Shown piece by piece: positions 55,235 to 64,000 of a stretch of DNA of 64,000 nucleotides. Position numbers and translations under genes: made by a program. Below the pieces are notes generated by a model that saw nothing but the letters and a program-made list of their open reading frames with translations, did no database searches and was not told where the DNA came from. The DNA is from Neoarius graeffei (lineage: Eukaryota > Chordata > Actinopteri > Siluriformes > Ariidae): NCBI RefSeq assembly GCF_027579695.1, contig NC_083570.1, forward strand, positions 99,956,963 through 100,020,962, given 5' to 3'. Position 1 is the stretch's first letter; every line of letters begins with the position of its first letter.

Positions 55235-55557
55235 TACCTACAATTAAACAGTTTGTTTTATTGCATTTATTTAATTCCTGGGCTCCCATCTGGAACAGGG
55301 AGTGATGCTGCATCCCATTAATACACTTTACGGTAGATTATTAGATTCTAGAATAGATGAGCCAAAATAATTGGGGATCTTTTTTAATGGGCCCCGACTC
55401 GTTACAAGTATGAATAGGTGGGTCTTAAAATCGAAAAGGTTAAGAACCCCTGATTTAAAGCACCTTGTGCACCAATATAGCAATAATTCTATACTATGGA
55501 ATGAATATAAATAAATAAATGGTTGGAGATAGAGAGAGGTTTATCATTATCAACATA

Positions 55558-57168
55558 CAGTGGTGCTTGAAAGTTTGTGAACCCTTTAGAATTTTCTATA
55601 TTTCTGCATAAATATGACCTAAAACATCATCAGATTTTCACACAAGTCCTTAAAAGTAGATAAAGAGAACCCAGTTAAACAAATGAGACAAAAATATTAT
55701 ACTTGGTCATTTATTTATTGAGGAAAATGATCCAATATTACATATCTGTGAGTGACAAAAATATGTGAACCTTTGCTTTCAGTATCTGGTGTGACCCCCT
55801 TGTGCAGCAATAACTGCAGCTAAACGTTTGCGGTAACTGTTGATCAGTCCTGCACACCGGCTTGGAGGAATTTTAGCCCATTCCTCCATACAGAACAGCT
55901 TCAATTCTGGGATGTTGGTGGGTTTCCTCACATGAACTGCTTGCTTCAGGTCCTTCCACAACATTTCCATTGGATTAAGGTCAGGACTTTGACTTGGCCA
56001 TTCAAAAACATTAACTTTATTCTTCTTTAACCATTCTTTGGTAGAACAACTTGTGTGCTTAGGGTCGTTGTCTTGCTGCATGACCCACCTTCTCTTGAGA
56101 TTCAGTTCATGGACAGATGTCCTGACATTTTCCTTTAGAATTCACTGGTATAATTCAGAATTCATTGTTCCATCAATGATGGCAAGCCGTCCTGGCCCAG
56201 ATGCATCAAAACAGGCCCAAACCATGATACTACCACCACCATGTTTCACAGATGGGATAAGGTTCTTATGCTGGATTGCAGTGTTTTCCTTTCTCCAAAC
56301 ATAACGCTTCTCATTTAAACCAAAAAGTTCTATTTTGGTCTCATCCGTCCACAGAACATTTTTCCAATAGCCTTCTGGCTTGTCCATGTGATCTTTAGCA
56401 AACTGCAGACGAACAGCAATGTTGTTTTTGGAGAGCAGTGGCTTTCTTCTTGCAGCCCTACCATGCACACCATTGTTGTTCTGTGTTCTCCTGATGGTGG
56501 ACTCATGAACAGTAACATTAGCTGATGTGAGAGAGGCCTTCAGTTGCTTAGAAGTTACTCTGGGGTCCTTTGTGACTTCGCCGACTATTACACGCCTTGC
56601 TCTTGGAGTGATCTCTGTTGGTCAACCACTCCTGGGGAGGGTAACAACGGTCTTGAATTTCCTCTACTTGTACACAATCTCTCTGACTGTGGATTGGTGG
56701 AGTCCAAACTCTTTAGAGACGGTTTTATAACCTTTTCCAGCCTGATGAGCATCAACAACGCTTTTTCTGAGGTCCTCAGAAATCTCCTTTGTTCGTGCCA
56801 TGATACACTTCCACAAACATGTGTTGTGAAGATCAGACTTTGATAGATCCCTGTTCTTTAAATAAAACAGGGTGCCCACTCACACCTGATTGTCATCCCA
56901 TTGATTGAAAACACCTGACTCTAATTTCACCTTCAAATTAACTGCTAATCCTAGAGGTTCACATACTTTTGCCACTCACAGATATGTAATATTGGATCAT
57001 TTTCCTCAATAAATAAATGACCAAGTATAATATTGTTGTCTCATTTGTTTAACTGGGTTCTCTTTATCTACTTTTAGGACTTGTGTGAAAATCTGATGAT
57101 GTTTTAGGTCATATTTATGCAGAAATATAGAAAATTCTAAAGGGTTCACAAACTTTCAAGCACCACTG
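55558..57168 (-). mobile_element. Tc1-like element, family II, copy 3
   Basis: Same ends as the other family II copies, with TA on both sides (55556-55557 and 57169-57170). The gene runs on the minus strand. It is inserted inside a unit of the tandem array. Confidence 0.95.
55779..56801 (-). pseudogene. Tc1-like transposase, family II (broken)
   Basis: It starts MARTKEISEDLRKSVVDAHQ (56801) and has the HTH FGLHQSTVREIVYK, LWTDETKIELF with the first Asp intact, QQDNDPKHTS and SQSPDLNPMEMLWKDLKQAV. Stops or frame changes near 56.1 and 56.6 kb split it into three pieces. Confidence 0.92.
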
Positions 57169-57757
57169 TATAGGAAGTCATATATGGGCTTTCAATTGGC
57201 ATCATGACCTTTGACCTTGTTTGTTTGTGTGTCTGTCTGTTGATCTAGCGTCTAGACGGTTGCACTGCTTGACATCAAATTTTCAGGGTAGGTGGGCAAT
57301 CGTCCGTATATTATCTGATTAAATTTTGGGGGTAATCAGGTCAAGTTGAAGGTCATTGGAAAGGTCAACCTTTTAGTCAAAATAACATTTTCCATTATAA
57401 CTCAAAAACGGTTGCCGATAGACAGATGTTTACGATTATGAGCATATAGGAACTCCCATATGGCCTTTCATTTGGCACCATGATCTCTGACCTTGAGTGA
57501 CCCTGAAAGGTCAAACTCAAGGTCACAGATTTTCAGAGGGCTGTAACTTGAAAACGGTTGATGGTAGACAGATGTTTACCATTATCAACTTATAGGAAGT
57601 GCCATATGGGCTTTCATTTGGCACCATGACCTTTGACCTTGAATGACTTTGAGATGTCAAACTCAAGGTCATGGATTTTCATAGGACTATAACCTGACAG
57701 TTGATGATTGAGAAATATTACCATTATCAACTTACAGTGCTTAACAAATTTATTATT

Positions 57758-58477
57758 TGTTAAGCTGTCGCATGTCCCAGACCCGGTGAAATGTAACTGA
57801 ATTGTCTTGGCCAGCCCTAAGGGTCCCATCTGCATCTCATCATTGCTGAGGAGTGTGCTCCCATCACCCAATCAAGCATCCAGCCAGAGCAGGTCATGAT
57901 ATATTTTACCATATTAACATGCCATTGTTGTGCGTTATGCCTGATGTCAAGACTCTCATCTCTGCGAGCCTACCACACAGATTTAATACTTGTCATTTTT
58001 AGGGCATACCTAACAACGTGTTTTCTTTCTCTCTCCCCCCCCCCCCCCCCAATCTGTCCCTCTGAGTTACATGTTGGTCCTGGGATTGAGATGCTGGCCT
58101 CTTCTGCCCCTCGGACCTGCTTGATCCATCCTGGTGCCCTGTGTCTGGTCGGAGTTTTATCGCACCGCTCCTGTGAAGGACGGCCCCATGAGGACAGTTG
58201 AGGGTTATACCTGTTAAAACTGTTAATATTATAGTCAGGCTGTCTGTTGTTGCCCAAATGAGGATGGGTTCCCTTTTGAGTCTGGTTCCTCTCGAGGTTT
58301 CTTCCTCATGTCGTCTGAGGGAGTTTTTCCTTGCCACCGTTGCCACAGGCTTGCTCATTGGGGATAGATTAGGGATAAAATTAGCTCATGTTTTAAGTCG
58401 TTCAAATTCTGTAAAGCTGCTTTGCGACAATGTTTATTGTTAAAAGCACTATACAAACAAACTTGATTTGATTTGAT
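57758..58477 (+). mobile_element. Retroposon 3' region (LINE-type UTR)
   Basis: The text TCTGGTTCCTCTCGAGGTTT, GGGAGTTTTTCCTTGCCACC, GTAAAGCTGCTTTGCGACAA and a (TTGAT)n tail is the 3' end shared by a common fish LINE family. ATTATT-like duplications flank it. A C run lies at about 58037. Open frames here are incidental. Confidence 0.72.
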
Positions 58478-58628
58478 TATTAGACCACCTGTCATAAAAG
58501 CAAGAAAACACATATTTTAGAAATCTCTCAAAAATTTGTTTAAAACTAAAAAGTTAATGGTTATTTATTAGGAAAATAACAAAATAAACAACTAAATGGC
58601 TTTTGTTTATATATAATAACAAAAAAAC

Positions 58629-59635
58629 TTAATATTTTGTATGGCCTCCTTTGGCCTTGATAACGGCTTGCATTCTTGCTGGCATTGTTTTTACGTACTT
58701 TTCAACAGTCTCTTTTGCTATCATGTTCCAAATAGTTTGTAACCGTTCCCAGAGACTTGCTTTGGATGAAACTTTTGTTCGATCTATTTTTGAATCCACT
58801 AAATCCCAAATCTGTTCAATAGGATTCAAGTCGGGACTTTGACTTGGCCAATCCATCAGTTCCAGTACTCCAGATTCCCTTTTCTTGGTCAAATAGTCTC
58901 TGCACAGCTTTGCAGTGTGCTTAGGGTCATTATCTTCTTGGTATATGAACCCACGACCAATCAGTTTCAGTCCAGAAGGGATTCCAAGATGTTGTGGTAG
59001 ACCTTCTTGTTCATGATGCCATCGATTTTCACTAATTTGCCCATGCTGTTTCCAGAAATTGAACCCCATACCATAACGGAACCTCCACCGTGTTTCACTG
59101 TGGGTGCAATACATCTAGCATCAAAATGTTCTCCAGCTTTTCTACGGACAAACACGATGATGCTGACCAAAGAGTTCAAACTTGGACTCATCCGTCCAGA
59201 ATACCTTCTTCCAGTCATTTGCAGTCCAATGTTTATGCTCCCTGGCAAATGCGTCCTCAAGAATGGCTTCTTAGCAGCTATTCTTCCCTGTAAGCCTTGT
59301 TCCCGCAGTCGTCTGCTTATGGTCATTCTGGAGACTTTTTCGGACTCTGATCTAGACCTATCCATCTCCGCCTGAAGATCAGCAGAGGTCTTCCTTCTGT
59401 CTCTAGTACTTAAAATCTTGAGGTGCCTGACATCTGCTTCAGTCAGCTTTCATTTTCTGCCTCTTCCTTTGCGCATTTTGTAGGTACCAGTCTCGCCAAT
59501 GGAATCCAAAGCATACTTGACCACACTGGGAGAACACTTAATGTCTTGCCCTATTTGTCTCAAAGACCATCCAGCATCACGGAGTGCTTTAATGCGCACT
59601 CTTTCCTTTTCAGTCAGTTCTCTGCGTTTTGCCAT
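58629..59635 (-). pseudogene. Tc1-like transposase, family IV (broken)
   Basis: It starts MAKRRELTEKERVRIKALRD (59635) with an HTH (GWSLRQIGQDIKCSPSVVKY). Then come MTISRRLREQGLQGR, TVKHGGGSVMVWGSISGNSM, YQEDNDPKHTAK and SQSPDLNPIEQIWDLVDSKI, ending GGHTKY. The block that should hold the first catalytic Asp reads in a shifted frame. At least three frame changes separate the pieces. Confidence 0.9.
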
Positions 59636-60253
59636 TTTGAACAGAAGTGAGGAATTTCAAACTGAATTCACGGTTTTTATACCCAAATGTGAGCTGACAA
59701 CCAGGATGTCTTTGACAAGTCAGAAATTAACCTCCTAGGGCTTAGCGGTCACATGCGTGGACAGCACTTTATGGAAATTCGGAACAAGAATCCACATATG
59801 TGGACATACTTTTTCTCTAAAAGTACATCTTATCAAAAGATGATGCTTAGTTTTTATTCTAATCAGGTTCTAATAAGCCCAAATAGCAAAGAGAAATAAA
59901 AAATGCATGTAAAAAAAAAAACAGCTTGGGCCTTAGGAGGTTAATCAAGCATAATATTTCAAAATTGAAACTAATTTTTCTACTTAGGAATGCACGTAAA
60001 TAACTATAATTTGACATTTTAATAAAAAAATAACACTGTACTTCGCTATTTAAAAAAAAACCCAGTAAATTAAAAAAAAATTCAGATAACACTAATTTTA
60101 TTTTAGCATTAAAAATGTCATTCAAGAATATGCACATACTGGTGGATTAACCATTTCAGAAACATGACAAACTATTTTGGTGATCACCATTACTGTTGCT
60201 GTGGCATAAACCTTAAATCAGGTGGTGGTCTAATAAATTTGTTAAACACTGTA

Positions 60254-61123
60254 TAGGTATAAAATAAGTGCTGGTGAGTGAGGTTTGTTTTGCCTGGCAA
60301 CACTTCATCATATTTTCAGTAAAGGTCTCCTTTTGCTGAATGACAACCATATTTAATAAGAAACACACAGGTTCAAGCGCTTGTTACAAATAAAATGGAG
60401 CTCATAAGCTGTAGTTTATTGATATATTGTTGTGTAACAACCATAAAATATGCCATATGTGTACTATACATCACATTTACTCACAGCCTCAAACAGACTT
60501 TTACCTACAGAACACCTGGAAGGAAGAAGTGAAAATAATAAATACAGCAACTCACTGCGGTGAAAACTTTACGGAATAATAAAGGCATTGATTGATTGCA
60601 CACAAGGCCTACACTTCTTTTCTTCTGCTCCACTGGGGGGGGCCTTGAAAATCCTCCAAACTTGTGCTTGTATTAAAAAAAAAATGGCACAGTAATAACT
60701 TCCTGTTCTCTTACCACAGAACTTTAAGGGTTGGACACATTTCACAAGTTTGTTGTTCAGAAAAAGGCACACATCCCAACAATGACCGAACTCAACAATT
60801 AATCATCAGTTGTCTCTGAAGGAGCTGTAGATTCTGAACGTCTGGGTTTAATGCGTGTTGCTCACTTGAAACTAATTTTAATAATTATCAATGTAAGAAA
60901 TGAACAAATCTATAACAGCATGGAACAGACTCTCAAAAAGATACCAAGATTTTTTCCCCCTCCTCAAATCTAAAATAGGCTAAAAATTCAGCTCTAATTT
61001 CTGACTTTTTTTTTTTTTTACACTAATAAATAAATGGGCTTTGGGGACTGAAACCAAAACTTAATCATACAATTCTTAACAATAGTGCTTAACTATATAC
61101 AGTCATTTTTGTTTATTCACTTG
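60254..61123. other. Unassigned intergenic DNA
   Basis: AT-rich, with no domain, splice structure or paired ends recognised. It could include part of a downstream gene's UTR. Confidence 0.4.
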
Positions 61124-61328
61124 TCTCGTCTCGTCTTCTTCCGCTTTATCCGGGGCCGGGTCGCAGCAGTCTAAGCATGGAAGCCCAAACTTCCCTTTCC
61201 CCAGACACCTCGCCCAGCTCCTCGGGAAGAACACCGAGGCGTTCCCAGGCCAGCCGAGAGACATAGTCCCTCCAGCGTGTCCTGGGTCTTCCCCGGGGGG
61301 ACATGCCTGGAACACCTCCCCAGGGAGG
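61124..61328 (-). mobile_element. 5'-truncated LINE or LINE-derived retroposon
   Basis: The 11-bp duplication TTATTCACTTG flanks it (61113-61123 and 61329-61339). On the minus strand it ends in a (GACGA)n tail. The text CAGGCCAGCCGAGAGACATA and TCCAGCGTGTCCTGGGTCTT is typical of a fish LINE 3' region. Confidence 0.8.
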
Positions 61329-61609
61329 TTATTCACTTGTTTCAAGTGAATAAACAACAAAACAAGTCTCAACTTATACAGGTGCCTTATTATTATTATT
61401 CCCCCCCCCCCCCCCCCCCAAGTGTCATGGAGCACTTAAAGGCTTGATACTTCATTTCATTGTCCCATATACAGGGTGTTTCCCCCCCCCAAAAAAAAAA
61501 AAAGATATTTCACAATCTAATGACTTCGTCGATTCTCGTTCAATTGACCTCAAACTTGAACAGCATGTGTGGAAACAGGTCAAAATTTATGTTTATCATC
61601 TTTTTACGT

Positions 61610-61982
61610 GGGCGGCACGGTGGTGCAGTGGTTAGCGCCGTCGCCTCACAGCAAGAAGGTCCGGGTTCGAGCCCCGTGGCCGGCGAGGGCCTTTCTGTGC
61701 GGAGTTTGCATGTTCTCCCCGTGTCCGCGTGGGTTTCCTCCGGGTGCTCCGGTTTCCCCCACAGTCCAAAGACATGCAGGTTAGGTTAACTGGTGACTCT
61801 AAATTGACCGTAGGTGTGAATGTGAGTGTGAATGGTTGTCTGTGTCTATGTGTCAGCCCTGTGATGACCTGGTGACTTGTCCAGGGTGTACCCCGTCTTT
61901 CGCCCGTAGTCAGCTGGGATAGGCTCCAGCTTGCCTGCGACCCTGTAGAACAGGATAAAGCGGCTAGAGATAATGAGATGAG
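61610..61982 (+). mobile_element. tRNA-derived SINE (family A)
   Basis: Complete copy with the 12-bp duplication ATCTTTTTACGT on both sides (61598-61609 and 61983-61994), inserted in the mariner-like remnant. Confidence 0.96.
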
Positions 61983-62320
61983 ATCTTTTTACGTACAGAA
62001 ATGCCATTCACTGGAAAAGAAAAGGCGTTTTGTGTGTTTGAGTACGCGCGAACAAGACTGCGCAGCGTGAATTTATGACAGAATTCTCGAAAAATGCACC
62101 AACTGCGATGCAGATTTGGACATGGCACAAAAAGTTCGAAGAGGAAGGCTGTCTGTGTGTGCAGGGCAAAAGGATCTGGACGACCACCAGTATTGGAAGA
62201 GACGGTCGAATGAGCGGGTTCGCGAATATTGAAAATTTGTGACATCGGTCATGGAATCCACGCACCTTTGAATTTCTTGTTCAAATTTTGAGGAATAAAT
62301 CTTACATTGCTCAACATTAA

Positions 62321-62993
62321 AGGAGAACTGAAGTCATTTTAAAACTTGCTTTATTTCTTAATTAACGTGTTATTCAATGACGTTTTCGATAACCTTATAT
62401 CGTGACTCGTATTGGCAACTAATCGCAATTAAATATTAGACTTATCGGCCTATTCGGTTTTTAGCCGTGTTGAATTTAGTTCGTTTGGTCCACGGCAGGC
62501 GTCGCTTATCCGCGCGATCTTCACGAGACTTGTGCGAGACTTCGAAACGTGAAGCGTCAGCCAGGTGTCGGCGCCGCCATTTTGAAAACTGTTTTCCAAA
62601 CGAAGTATTGCACAAAAACGAGTTTAAATGACGATTACTGCCTACTTTTTTCAAACTTCCCTGATTGCTATCAAAACAAACAAAACTTCCGGCTTGATCA
62701 CGTCAGCATTTGAAAGAGGGCGCGCGCGTCTTTTGGCGATGTCGGCAGATGTCGGTCGCTTTGATTTGCGCTGTACGTTTTACTTCCGTCCTACGATGTC
62801 TCGCACAGGTCTCAACGAATCTCGTTTACAGCCGTCGCTTTGACATATGGACTGATATATTACAGAGCGTATTTCAAACACTCATAACTTGCTCTAGCAG
62901 TGACAAAATAGCGATCAAAAATGCATTCCGATATTTAATAAAATGAGATAAATAGAATTTTGATGATAAAAAAAATTTGCCTTCAGTTCTCCT
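62321..62993 (-). mobile_element. TTAA-flanked MITE, intact copy
   Basis: 673 bp with AGGAGAACTGAAG ends and TTAA on both sides (62317-62320 and 62994-62997). It is the reverse complement of the split copy at 16805-22430 and defines the complete, transposase-free element. It sits inside the mariner-like remnant. Confidence 0.93.
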
Positions 62994-63084
62994 TTAAGCT
63001 TGTTCAGGTTTCATATGCCTGGACTATGTAGTTTCTGGGATATTTACATCTCAAATAATATCAAATTTGTTGAAACACCCTGTA

Positions 63085-64000
63085 TATAATGACATGAGTG
63101 TGTCAGGTCAGAGTTTGCCTGCTATTGGTAACGTAATCGGGTGAACCTGCTTCATGGTTGAGTAACCCGTGACTAAACCTACCTCATGGTTACCCTATGA
63201 GGCTTGCCTATGTGAGGAGGGTAAGACTGGGCATCCTGGCAGAACCGAATACACAATCTGTCTCAAGGTCTGTGGTGGCATCACCCAAGAGCAGGGATAA
63301 ATAAACCTATTTATGTTCGCAGCAAACAAAACACCAGCGTGTCCTTGCCCGCTGGACCATATTTCTGGTTGCCAAAAGCGAGTTGCACTTTAAACTTGAC
63401 TTGCATGCAGCTCTATGAAACGGTTCCGAATGTGCAATGGGAAGAGGGATCAGAGAAGACCACATCTGAGATTCAAAGAGGAACATGAAGAGGAAAGCTA
63501 TCGATACAGCTAGACAGCAGCAGTTCCAGGCAAATGACAAAGTCTCCTGGAAGGCTTTGAGATCACAAGTTAGAATGAAACCAACTAAAGAACAGTCATC
63601 ATCGATTTGACAGACTGCAAATACTGATGATGATGATACATAATGATAAAGCTGCCTTTTTTTTTTTAAATCAATCAAAACACCGACCATCATGTTGGCA
63701 CAGATGCTGGATAAAGTTACAACTTTTCCACTGTGTGATTAAAAAAACAAGTTAATTTCATTCATTTCCCTCAGCCCATGACCAATAGTTTAAGGTTTTT
63801 AGGACTGTGGTTTGCGGTCACGTTAATATGTAATTTGAAAACGAGAAGCATCCTTCAACACAATACATGAATAGCAGCTCAAAAACAATTTACTTTTTAT
63901 CCATCTCTCTGTATAGGAACGTTTCATATAATTAATAATAAAATTGTGAAAATGGTCTCACCAATTAACATTAGCACATATACAACTGGGTAGCATCTTA
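63085..64000. other. Unassigned right flank
   Basis: I see no supported gene. A 128-residue minus-strand frame (63307-63693) is Cys- and Ser-rich without a familiar motif, signal or splice context. The region could be UTR or intergenic. Confidence 0.35.

Larger units (their letters stand above)
55541..57734. repeat. Tandem ~145-bp repeat array, opened by a Tc1-like element
   Basis: Units contain AGACAGATGTTTACCATTAT, CAACTTATAGGAAGT, TATGGGCTTTCATTTGGCAC and CATGACCTTTGACCTTG. Copies start near 57420, 57565 and (partly) 57170 and 57700. The left remnant (TTATCATTATCAACA at about 55541) and the right part (TAGGAAGTCATATATGGGC at 57171) are one unit split by the element at 55558. Confidence 0.85.
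57735..60251 (-). mobile_element. Tc1-like element, family IV, with retroposon insert
   Basis: CAGTGCTTAACAAATTTATT at the left pairs with AATAAATTTGTTAAACACTG at the right, with TA on both sides (57733-57734 and 60252-60253). The gene lies on the minus strand. A 0.7-kb insert splits the left terminal region. It is inserted at CATTATCAACTTA, the same motif of the tandem repeat used by the element at 55558. Confidence 0.92.
61472..63082 (+). mobile_element. mariner-like element remnant with nested SINE and MITE
   Basis: The ends CAGGGTGTTTC and GAAACACCCTG are flanked by TA (61470-61471 and 63083-63084). After the SINE the frame MPFTGKEKAFCVFEYARTRL, then TKSSKRKAVCV and GSGRPPVLEETVERV, resembles the HTH region of mariner-type transposases, with frame breaks. 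The catalytic half is missing. Its own sequence is about 0.55 kb. Confidence 0.82.

Noticed and set aside
61613-61690. A genuine tRNA gene at the SINE heads
   Set aside because: A and B boxes are present but the cloverleaf does not close and the SINE body follows directly, so these are SINE promoters.
63307-63693. 128-residue minus-strand frame near the right edge
   Set aside because: No recognisable domain, no splice or start context, and odd composition. Left unassigned.

Overview
The window is vertebrate nuclear DNA from a teleost fish, possibly a catfish-like ostariophysan. The evidence is split genes with canonical splice sites, tRNA-derived SINEs, Tc1/mariner, hAT, PIF/Harbinger and TTAA-type DNA transposons, and a Gmr1-type LTR element. 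There are no operons, CRISPR arrays or bacterial signals. The species assignment is a guess from repeat style.

Two host genes are supported, both on the + strand. An intronless sowaha (4637-5986; N-terminal SOWAH domain plus ankyrin repeats) lies about 25 kb upstream of gdf9 (exon 1 at 30671-31010, exon 2 at 43711-44654). gdf9 encodes the oocyte-secreted TGF-beta family factor and has one phase-1 intron of 12.7 kb. SOWAHA and GDF9 are also neighbours at human 5q31, so this looks like a conserved syntenic pair spread apart by transposons. No other host coding exon could be recognised. The outer flanks (1-795 and 63085-64000) show no recognisable gene.

Nearly everything else is mobile DNA, often stacked. 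(a) 0.8-3.6 kb: a Tc1-like element carrying a tandem duplication that includes a SINE. (b) 6.2-15.5 kb: a hAT element, SINEs, a Tc1-like element, then an inverted-repeat element holding a hAT and another Tc1-like element. (c) 15.7-22.9 kb: a three-level nest, with a young Gmr1-like LTR retrotransposon inside a TTAA MITE inside a larger terminal-inverted-repeat element. (d) 23.1-24.9 kb: a tandem repeat array holding two inverted MITEs. (e) 26.0-30.3 kb: two inverted copies of one MITE. The second is opened by a PIF/Harbinger-like element that carries a 460-bp pure pyrimidine tract, a 170-bp hairpin and another MITE. This ends about 380 bp before the gdf9 start codon. (f) the gdf9 intron: a SINE whose 37-bp segment is amplified 22 times, a LINE fragment, nested hAT elements, a palindromic TTAA element and fragments of a multicopy gene family. 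(g) 46-63 kb: further PIF, hAT, Tc1 and mariner elements, including a deletion derivative that shows how a MITE can arise.

No wholly new system could be demonstrated. The points most worth a second look are the integrase-before-reverse-transcriptase order of the LTR element, the SINE-born minisatellite in gdf9 intron 1, the duplication whose SINE part has diverged more than its flank, the repeated use of one target motif by two Tc1-like elements, and the foldback structures just upstream of gdf9. Family names come from remembered protein and end motifs, not from searches.
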